Below, in pieces: positions 54,827-61,648 of a stretch of DNA of 64,000 nucleotides. This stretch comes from JABMPO01 sp964539785 (lineage in GTDB: Bacteria; Fidelibacterota; Marinisomatia; Marinisomatales; TCS56), in the NCBI GenBank assembly GCA_964539785.1, contig CAZIJQ010000004.1, forward strand, positions 34,311 through 98,310. The letters are read 5' to 3'. Position 1 is the stretch's first letter. Each line of letters opens with the position of its first letter. A program made the translations under genes and the position numbers. The notes under the pieces were generated by a model. That model had not been told where the DNA came from. It did not search any database and saw only the letters and a list, made by a program, of their open reading frames with translations.

Positions 54827-56521
54827 TTATTTGATTCTATAGCCAGCCTCCTCGGTTTCAAAAATCCAACTGACTGTACGACTGATATCAATTATATCCC
54901 CTTTTAACATAAACTTACGTTTACGGTAAAAATATGAGGATTGTTCTTTTTCCTTTATCTGCATATCAGCCTGCAATTTATTAATTCTATCCTTCCACTG
55001 TTGAAAACAAACTGGCCGCAGATCAACCCAGGCATTATCGGCCCATTCTTCAATCAAGTTCGGCGTAACAGTAATCGAATCCACACCTTCAAAATCGGGC
55101 TCGGAAATCTCAGGGCCACGAATATATGTTATACCATCCGGCATCAATATTGGCGTTCCAATCGATAGGATTGTGCTTCGTAACCGGGTATCAGACTGAA
55201 TCAGGTCATAGGCTTGCCTACTGAGTTCTTCATTGGTGTAATTATCAATTTTATCGAGACTTCCGCATATATTATGCAACAGGTATCCTTCATACAATAA
55301 TTTGGTCAATCGTGGAGGACCGAGCAATTCAAAACCCACTGAATCCGTTTTGTGTTCCCTTTGCAATTCCAACATTCTGTCTACCGCATTCTGCCTAATA
55401 AGTGCAGCTCGATAAGTGGGACCAAGCACCGATGAATCAAGTGCCGCAACAATATCCGTTCCCGTGTTCCCACCCTTAATCTCTAAAATCGTCCGGTCAG
55501 CAATTTCTTCCGGGGTAACAAATTCCATCTGACCCTCAGAAGTAATAACGGCAAATTCACCCATGGAAAAATAACCGTTTTCACCAGCATCGATATATAC
55601 GGATTCAAGGACATCATCACCCTGCCGGGTCCAATTTCCCTTGCCCTGGGGCGTTAATTCACCTATTAGCGCTTGTGCCGATTTCGGATCGGCATCGTAG
55701 ATCGGAATAAATTGTCCACGTCGCTTTATCTTGCCATAGCCAATCTCTTTCCAAGCGATTGCAGCTGAAGGTTTAATTTCCTTGATAATAGGTGCATCCG
55801 GAGTGCGACCAAGTAGAAACAGCATCATTGTGTGCGCACCGGCAATGGATGATTTACCAAGTAGCATTCGTGAAGGCTTTACCTCAGAATGAGTGTATGG
55901 AATATTGAATCCCATACCACCCGTACCGGTGGTACCAATCTTCAGATAAAATTTAGTGCCGGCGGCCTTCATTGATTCAATCACTATCTGCATATGACGA
56001 ATCAACTGTGGCACGGCCTGTGACAAAATTGTCTCTTCCACATTATAGACAAATTCATCATCGATCCGGTTTTCTTTAATTGCATTGCGGACTTTGGCAA
56101 TTTTATCATAAGGATTCTGATAGGCAACCGCAGTAGCAGTATTGATACAATCAATGATGATATGAGGGTTATACCTGGTGAATAAATTATAAATTGCGGT
56201 ATTTTGTAATAATTCCGGCAGCAATTCGTCGAATGTATCGGCTATCAGATTCTTGCGCATGGTGGGATCTTTATTGATAACTGACCTAGGTATATACCGA
56301 TATTCTTCACGAACAAAAATATCACCCCATTCGGCAATAATCTCGGTTCCTTCATTGGTATGATGATCAATCAATTGCTTCTCAATATCTTTGGCTTCAT
56401 CTTCTCGCAAGGATGTTAAAACCAGCTTATTGGGCTTGTTTTCCAATACTGCAAAAGCAATTGCCCGACCGACTAATCCCCAACCACCGAGGATCAATAC
56501 GGTTTTTCCGTTAATGTCCAT
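54827..56521 (-). CDS. Rossmann-fold dehydrogenase-like protein, 564 residues, function unknown
   Basis: The N-terminus KTVLILGGWGLVGRAIAFAVL is a nucleotide-binding GGxGxVG loop as in short-chain dehydrogenases. A helical Asn/Asp-rich middle includes PHIIIDCINTATAVAYQNPYD, IGTTGTGGMGFNIPYTHSE and GAHTMMLFLLGRTPD. The C-terminal 200 residues have no recognised domain and end in KGDIIDISRTVSWIFETEEAG. It is intact and sits inside a conserved-looking cluster (pseudouridine synthase upstream with 11-bp overlap, cmk downstream). I do not recognise a specific enzyme; a saccharopine/homospermidine dehydrogenase or SDR-like oxidoreductase is possible. Confidence 0.75.
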   Translation of the reverse strand: MDINGKTVLILGGWGLVGRAIAFAVLENKPNKLVLTSLREDEAKDIEKQLIDHHTNEGTEIIAEWGDIFVREEYRYIPRSVINKDPTMRKNLIADTFDELLPELLQNTAIYNLFTRYNPHIIIDCINTATAVAYQNPYDKIAKVRNAIKENRIDDEFVYNVEETILSQAVPQLIRHMQIVIESMKAAGTKFYLKIGTTGTGGMGFNIPYTHSEVKPSRMLLGKSSIAGAHTMMLFLLGRTPDAPIIKEIKPSAAIAWKEIGYGKIKRRGQFIPIYDADPKSAQALIGELTPQGKGNWTRQGDDVLESVYIDAGENGYFSMGEFAVITSEGQMEFVTPEEIADRTILEIKGGNTGTDIVAALDSSVLGPTYRAALIRQNAVDRMLELQREHKTDSVGFELLGPPRLTKLLYEGYLLHNICGSLDKIDNYTNEELSRQAYDLIQSDTRLRSTILSIGTPILMPDGITYIRGPEISEPDFEGVDSITVTPNLIEEWADNAWVDLRPVCFQQWKDRINKLQADMQIKEKEQSSYFYRKRKFMLKGDIIDISRTVSWIFETEEAGYRIK

Positions 56522-57224
56522 TCAAACTTCCTTTCAATTCGCGAACTTCCTGTTCAGATAATTGACGATAGTGACCAATCGGCAGGTCCCCCAGTTCCAG
56601 CTTACCGAACTGCGTTCGGTTCAATGAAAATAATTTTCGTTTTAAATAATGAAAAAGCCGCCGGATTTCACGTTTTTTCCCGCGGCGCAAACGGAGTATT
56701 ATCTCCGTCCGGGACTTAACAGTCACTTGCTTTAACACCTCAGCTTTGCCAAACTCGCCTTCGCCTATAAACATTCCTTTGGCCATCCGACTTATTTCCT
56801 GATTGCTCAGAGAATGATCAACAACAGCGTTATAAATCCTGGGAATTCGCCAGCGTGGGTGTGCCAGTCGATTTGCCAAATCTCCATCGTTGGTTAATAA
56901 CACCAATCCGGTTGTATCCCGGTCGAGGCGACCAATCGGGAAAAGCCGCTCTTTTGATGGTACCAGATCGACAACAGACCTTCGACCTCTTTCATCACGG
57001 ACAGTTGTAATTATTCCGGCCGGTTTGTTCAGAATATAAAGCTCGGTTTTACTCTTAATGCTTAATTGGCGGCCATCGTATGCTACGATATCTTCTGGGC
57101 CAACTTCCAGGGCTGGGTCCAGCACTAACTCGCCATTAACAGTGGTAGTAGCCGCCTGGATAAGCTCATCAGCTTTTCTGCGCGAAGCCACACCAGCTTG
57201 AGCAAGATATTTATTCAAACGCAT
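56511..57224 (-). CDS. pseudouridine synthase, RsuA/RluB family
   Basis: This protein of about 237 residues has an N-terminal S4 domain (MRLNKYLAQAGVASRRKADELI) and the catalytic domain with LYILNKPAGIITTVRDE, FPIGRLDRDTTGLVLLTNDGDLAN (catalytic Asp in RLDRDT) and LRRGKKREIRRLFHYL. It modifies a uridine in 16S or 23S rRNA. Start at 57224 overlaps the scpB end; the earlier frame start at 57266 would overlap more and adds no family sequence. Confidence 0.95.
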   Translation of the reverse strand: MRLNKYLAQAGVASRRKADELIQAATTTVNGELVLDPALEVGPEDIVAYDGRQLSIKSKTELYILNKPAGIITTVRDERGRRSVVDLVPSKERLFPIGRLDRDTTGLVLLTNDGDLANRLAHPRWRIPRIYNAVVDHSLSNQEISRMAKGMFIGEGEFGKAEVLKQVTVKSRTEIILRLRRGKKREIRRLFHYLKRKLFSLNRTQFGKLELGDLPIGHYRQLSEQEVRELKGSLNGH

Positions 57225-57777
57225 CGGTCTGTTCCGGGTGTGCTTCAACTGCATCAGTAATTTCACTGATTTCCCGCAGCTTTGGCATATCCGCCAAACG
57301 ATTTAATCCAAAATATTCAAGAAATTTATCGGTTGTTGCATACAACAGTGGCCGACCAACACCTTCATCACGACCTTTAACCTTAATTAAATTCCTGGAT
57401 AATAATGTTTTTAGCACACCGGTGCAATCCACTCCCCGGATTGATTCAATCTCATAACGGTTAAGAGGCTGTTTGTAGGCGATAATCGCAATTGTTTCCA
57501 AAGCTGCCGGTGAAAGCATCAAGCGTCCGCTTTTACTCAACATCCGTTTTACGTAAATATCATAATCGGAACGCGTGACCAATTGATACCCCCCAGCGAC
57601 CTCCGATATTACAATTCCATGATCGTTTTCGTGGTATTGTTGCTGAAGCTGTTCAACAATATCGCTCAAATTCGGTGGATCATCTTCAAATATCAGATTA
57701 ATCTTGCTCTGTGTAAGTGGTTCCGGAGAAGCAAACAACAATGCTTCAATAATATTAACCAGTTCTTTCTCAATCAT
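57211..57777 (-). CDS. scpB: segregation and condensation protein B
   Basis: ScpB is the winged-helix partner of ScpA in the SMC complex. The protein of about 188 residues has LVNIIEALLFASPEPLT, LQQQYHENDHGIVISEVAGGYQL, LSPAALETIAIIAYKQPLNRYEIESIRGVD and LLYATTDKFLEYFGL. The ATG at 57777 sits two bases after the scpA stop; a GTG four codons earlier also exists. Confidence 0.95.
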   Translation of the reverse strand: MIEKELVNIIEALLFASPEPLTQSKINLIFEDDPPNLSDIVEQLQQQYHENDHGIVISEVAGGYQLVTRSDYDIYVKRMLSKSGRLMLSPAALETIAIIAYKQPLNRYEIESIRGVDCTGVLKTLLSRNLIKVKGRDEGVGRPLLYATTDKFLEYFGLNRLADMPKLREISEITDAVEAHPEQTDAFE

Positions 57778-57778
57778 C

Positions 57779-58501
57779 TTAGGCCGCACTTGTAATTAAT
57801 TGAATCTCTAAATCGCCGAATAAATTGTTCTGATAGACTTTTATCTGCTCCAGTCGAATAAGATCAAGAATTGCCATAAATGTCACTACCACCTCAATTT
57901 TCATAGTCAGTTGCCCGATTAAAACACTGAAGCGCAAACTGCCATTAGCAGCGAACGAACGCATGATCATTGCTTTTTGATCATCTAGGTTAACCGGCTC
58001 ACGGTTCAACTCATAAGATTGAATAACCGGCATTGAATCCATGGCTGATTTAAAAAAGCGCGCCAGATCATACAATGTAACCACCCGCAAATAAACCCCC
58101 GGATCTTCTTCCAATTCAGGTAATTTGGCCAGCGCCTGACGTGGAAATCTTCGGGTTTGGTCGTTCTCTAACTGTCCAAAATCACCAGCCAATTCCTTGA
58201 AACGCTGATATTCGAGTAATTGCTTGACCAATTCGGTTCGTGGATCAACGATTTCACCCAAATCATCGACTACAGTCCTGGGTAACAGCATTCTGGCTTT
58301 AATCTGCATTAAAGTAGCCGCCATATTTATAAACTCACCAGCAATGGAAATATTCAACGTATGCATTATATCCAGGGTATCAACAAATTCCCGGGTGATA
58401 CTAGCAATAGGGATGTCATAAATATCAATCTCATCCCGACGAATGAAGAATAGTAATAGATCCAGCGGCCCCTGGAAATTCTCTAATTGAACGCGATACA
58501 T
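57779..58501 (-). CDS. scpA: segregation and condensation protein A
   Basis: ScpA is the kleisin of the SMC condensin. The 240-residue protein has LENFQGPLDLLLFFIRRDEIDIYDIPIASIT at the N-terminus (FxGPLDLLL core), EFINMAATLMQIKARMLLP and a winged C-terminal region with VVTFMAILDLIRLEQIKVYQ. It lies 3 bp after trpS and just before scpB. Confidence 0.96.
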   Translation of the reverse strand: MYRVQLENFQGPLDLLLFFIRRDEIDIYDIPIASITREFVDTLDIMHTLNISIAGEFINMAATLMQIKARMLLPRTVVDDLGEIVDPRTELVKQLLEYQRFKELAGDFGQLENDQTRRFPRQALAKLPELEEDPGVYLRVVTLYDLARFFKSAMDSMPVIQSYELNREPVNLDDQKAMIMRSFAANGSLRFSVLIGQLTMKIEVVVTFMAILDLIRLEQIKVYQNNLFGDLEIQLITSAA

Positions 58502-58504
58502 ATT

Positions 58505-59473
58505 TTAGCTGTAATTAACGCCTACCGCTTCCCGAGCTCGTTGCAAATATTGTTCAGCAACAGCAGCCGCTTTATCAGCACCCTTCCTCAAAATTGTGAT
58601 CACATCGCCGCGATTTTTTTCCAACTCAATACGCTTTTCGCGAAAGGGTGTAAAAAGATCCATAATACGATTAAAAAGCTCCTTTTTCACATCACCATAA
58701 CGCATACCGGGAGTCCTGAACCGGTCAGCCAGTTCCTCCTGTTCAATCTCGTTAAGGAACAGGCTGTACAACTGAAACAGAGTGGTATCGATACTTTTAG
58801 ATTCTTCGATCGGCGTTGAGTCAGTTACAATTGACATCACCTGCTTACGGATATATTTTTCAGAGGCAAATATAGGAATCGAGTTACCATACGATTTACT
58901 CATTTTCTGGCCATCAATGCCAGGGACAAGCTGAGTGGTCTTATTAATATCAGGCTCAGGAACAATGAATATATTTCCATAAATATTATTAAATCTGATA
59001 GCAATATCCCGGGTAATCTCCAGGTGCTGTTTTTGGTCTTTACCAACCGGCACAATTTCTCCGCCGAACAACAGGATATCGGCTGCCATGAGTATAGGAT
59101 ATGTAAATAATCCCATGTTAGGCGTGATTCCCCGAGCTATTTTATCTTTGTACGAAGTTGATCGCTCCAGCAAACCCACACTGGTAATATTAGCAAGTAA
59201 CCAGGTCAGTTCCGTCACCTGTGGCACGTCCGATTGAACCCAGAATGTCGTTATCTCCGGATCCAGCCCTAATGCTATAAAATCGCAGGCAGCATTGAAA
59301 GTATTCTCCTGTAACAGCTTCCCGTCCTGTATGGTTGTCAAGGCATGATAATTGACGATGAAGCAAAACAGATCGTTATTTTCCTGATAATCGATCATCC
59401 TTGACATCATACCGAAATAATTACCGAGATGCAGTTGACCGGAAGGCTGTATTCCACTTAGTATTCTTTTCAT
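58505..59473 (-). CDS. trpS: tryptophanyl-tRNA synthetase
   Basis: This class I synthetase has 322 residues. Motifs include ILSGIQPSGQLHLGNYFGM (HIGH-type QLHLGN), the VPVGKDQKQHLEITRDIAIRFN region and DGQKMSKSYGNSI (KMSKS). The set fits bacterial TrpS. A GGA-containing ribosome binding site precedes the ATG. It is downstream of the HNH gene and upstream of scpA. Confidence 0.96.
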   Translation of the reverse strand: MKRILSGIQPSGQLHLGNYFGMMSRMIDYQENNDLFCFIVNYHALTTIQDGKLLQENTFNAACDFIALGLDPEITTFWVQSDVPQVTELTWLLANITSVGLLERSTSYKDKIARGITPNMGLFTYPILMAADILLFGGEIVPVGKDQKQHLEITRDIAIRFNNIYGNIFIVPEPDINKTTQLVPGIDGQKMSKSYGNSIPIFASEKYIRKQVMSIVTDSTPIEESKSIDTTLFQLYSLFLNEIEQEELADRFRTPGMRYGDVKKELFNRIMDLFTPFREKRIELEKNRGDVITILRKGADKAAAVAEQYLQRAREAVGVNYS

Positions 59474-59504
59474 GGATAATTCCGCTATTTGGGGCGACTG
59501 GCGG

Positions 59505-60050
59505 TTAAAATGATTCCATAAACAGATAGGGCCGCCAGGCAGCCTGATGCTGATTTACATAATTTTGAAAATGATGAATTCTATTCAATTTCCTGGGATT
59601 TTTATTTAAAGGCATGTGTGCCTCTTCCGGTGTGCGATTACCCTTAAGTAAATTACATTTGATACAGGCGATCACCAGGTTTTCCCAAGTATCACTCCCC
59701 CCTTTCTTGCGGGGAATAACATGATCGATTGTAAGTGGTCCGGTGCGAGTCCCGCAATACTGGCAGGTGTGTTTATCACGCATCATAAGATTACGTCGTG
59801 ATACAATAATATCATTGTTGTTATAGCGAACAAATTCTTTTAGTTTAATCACGCACGGCGCAGCAATTGAAATATTGGCTGAATGCAGATATTCATTATA
59901 TGATTCAATAATCTCGATTTTACGAAGATACCATAAACAAATTGCATGCCTGGTGCTACAGATATCCATGGGAGCATAATTTGTGTTTAACAACAAGACG
60001 ACCCGATTCAGCGGACCATCATTGGCAGAAATCAGTTTTTTCTTCAACAT
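59505..60050 (-). CDS. HNH endonuclease
   Basis: This 181-residue protein has VVLLLNTNYAPMDICSTRHAICLWY at the N-terminus and the HNH domain RDKHTCQYCGTRTGPLTIDHVIPRKKGGSDTWENLVIACIKCNLLKGNRTPEEA, with paired Cys (CQYC and C..C) for zinc and the DHVIPRKKGG-N-CN core. Similar HNH proteins of unknown job occur singly in many bacterial chromosomes. It is not beside a toxin, phage or restriction gene here. Confidence 0.9.
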   Translation of the reverse strand: MLKKKLISANDGPLNRVVLLLNTNYAPMDICSTRHAICLWYLRKIEIIESYNEYLHSANISIAAPCVIKLKEFVRYNNNDIIVSRRNLMMRDKHTCQYCGTRTGPLTIDHVIPRKKGGSDTWENLVIACIKCNLLKGNRTPEEAHMPLNKNPRKLNRIHHFQNYVNQHQAAWRPYLFMESF

Positions 60051-60260
60051 AATTCTGCCAATTGACCCGAATTATAAAAACCGCCAACACCAAGTACTTT
60101 TCCAAAAATTCCTTTGAACACGACCTCCGAACTGTGAGAAATGGTTCTCGTTAGTAAGATTTCCAGCGAAAGGAATAATATTAGACAAAATCATTCCCGA
60201 CAAAACAAGGCGGAATTTATCCTACAGTGTTTCTCAGTCGCAAGCTATTAGCAGGTATAA

Positions 60261-60299
60261 AAAAGGGGATCAGAACAGTAATTGTCCCAATCCCCTTTT
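60261..60299 (-). terminator. Rho-independent terminator for the 64000-60333 transcript
   Basis: On the plus strand AAAAGGGGAT (60261-60270) and ATCCCCTTTT (60290-60299) form a perfect 10-bp stem with a 19-base loop. On the minus strand, which carries the barrel gene ending at 60333, the stem is followed by TTTTTTATA. It thus fits a terminator 34 bp after that gene's stop. It is symmetric and may also work on the plus strand. Confidence 0.8.
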
Positions 60300-60332
60300 A
60301 TAGGGTATTTAGATATCAGCTATTAATCTGTT

Positions 60333-61646
60333 TTAAAACAGTAGCTGCTGGCCAATGGAAAATGAAAATCCATGAGCGCCATTAAAAATTCCACGATCCT
60401 GGGAGAATCCAATATCAAGAGTGTAATGCTCGAATTTCAATCCCCAGCCGATTCCCCATTGAACTGACTCGAGTCCACCCAATGCCAGGCCGGCCCTTAG
60501 GGGCAGCCAGGGCACTGCATTATATTCCACGCCACCGGATATACGGGGCGTTGTGTCAAAAGAATACTCAGTGCTGAGATCCTGGCGGTAGTTAGCATAA
60601 ACATTCAGCTGCGGGAGCAGGTTGCGGTATTCAAATCCAATCAGCATGTAAGTTGGGTATTTAGTGCTGAATCCACTGATGGCAAAAGAAGTGTCAATAA
60701 CGTTGAAGACTGAATCCATTTGTTCATCACTATAATCGGATAAATCTTCGAATTCAGAGGAAAAAACCTCACCATCAAAACTTAATTCGAATCGCTCCGT
60801 ATTGGAGTCGCTCCAATTGACAAACCCAATCAGGTTATTAATAGAGATATTTACGCGCATATCATTGGTTAAATCAGCTGCTGCTCCAACATCAAAGGCG
60901 GTACCAAAACCACCGACAGCTGCTTTACCGGTAATATCACCAATGGCATGGATTTTATCTTTGTGAGTTGTAATTGATCCACTGAATTCCTCAGTCTCAG
61001 CGTAAACGGCTCCAACCAGAAACTTGGCTGCTGCACCAACATAGCTGGCCTGCACAAATTCTTCCAATCCGGGGATTGACAGCTGCGTGCCATATGCGAA
61101 AGAGATCGGGAACACTGATTGGAACTGCATGCTCATATTGCTCAAATCAACTGGTTCGCCAAACTGATTTCCTGTTAACACAAATTCGAATATTCCTTTG
61201 GGTATGGAAACACTAGTCTGGAATTCCAGGCCAATGGAAACTGCAAAAGATCCGAAATTCATCCCAATGAATTTCATACTGGTCAGGGGATAGAAATTGA
61301 CGCCATCTTTGGGAAATGTGCCTAATAAATCACTTACATCATCGGCATCAAGATAATCACCTTTAGTAAACCATTCGTTAAACCAGTTCACTGTCAGTAA
61401 ATCATTATTCATCTGCAGATTTGGAAATGGAATTAGCGGCAGAATTCCAAAGCTAAGACCGAAATTCGGATTATCCTCGTAGGCCAGATTTGCCGGATTC
61501 CAACCGATAACTTCATCCCCTCGAGCCTGAGTGGCAAATGTGCCGGCCATACCAACGGAACGGGGTCCGATATTTACCTGCGCAGTGGTTAGATTAATGA
61601 ACGCAATAACTAATAAGATTGTAAGAGTAATTGTTTTTTTTCGCAT
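60333..61646 (-). CDS. outer-membrane beta-barrel protein, DUF5723-like
   Basis: This 437-residue protein has a signal peptide (ITLTILLVIAFINLTTAQ), followed by NIGPRSVGMAGTFATQARGDEVIGWNPANLAY, a motif shared by FadL/PorV-like barrel proteins of FCB bacteria. It then alternates aromatic beta strands and ends with FSIGQQLLF, with a C-terminal Phe typical of outer-membrane proteins. The likely family is DUF5723; its role is unknown. A strong GGAGG ribosome binding site overlaps the stop of the upstream repeat protein, so the two are translationally coupled. Confidence 0.8.
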   Translation of the reverse strand: MRKKTITLTILLVIAFINLTTAQVNIGPRSVGMAGTFATQARGDEVIGWNPANLAYEDNPNFGLSFGILPLIPFPNLQMNNDLLTVNWFNEWFTKGDYLDADDVSDLLGTFPKDGVNFYPLTSMKFIGMNFGSFAVSIGLEFQTSVSIPKGIFEFVLTGNQFGEPVDLSNMSMQFQSVFPISFAYGTQLSIPGLEEFVQASYVGAAAKFLVGAVYAETEEFSGSITTHKDKIHAIGDITGKAAVGGFGTAFDVGAAADLTNDMRVNISINNLIGFVNWSDSNTERFELSFDGEVFSSEFEDLSDYSDEQMDSVFNVIDTSFAISGFSTKYPTYMLIGFEYRNLLPQLNVYANYRQDLSTEYSFDTTPRISGGVEYNAVPWLPLRAGLALGGLESVQWGIGWGLKFEHYTLDIGFSQDRGIFNGAHGFSFSIGQQLLF

Positions 61647-61648
61647 GA

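Noticed and set aside
59505..60050. defence or mobile-element HNH nuclease
   Set aside because: No restriction, phage or toxin neighbour; it looks like a common single chromosomal HNH gene.
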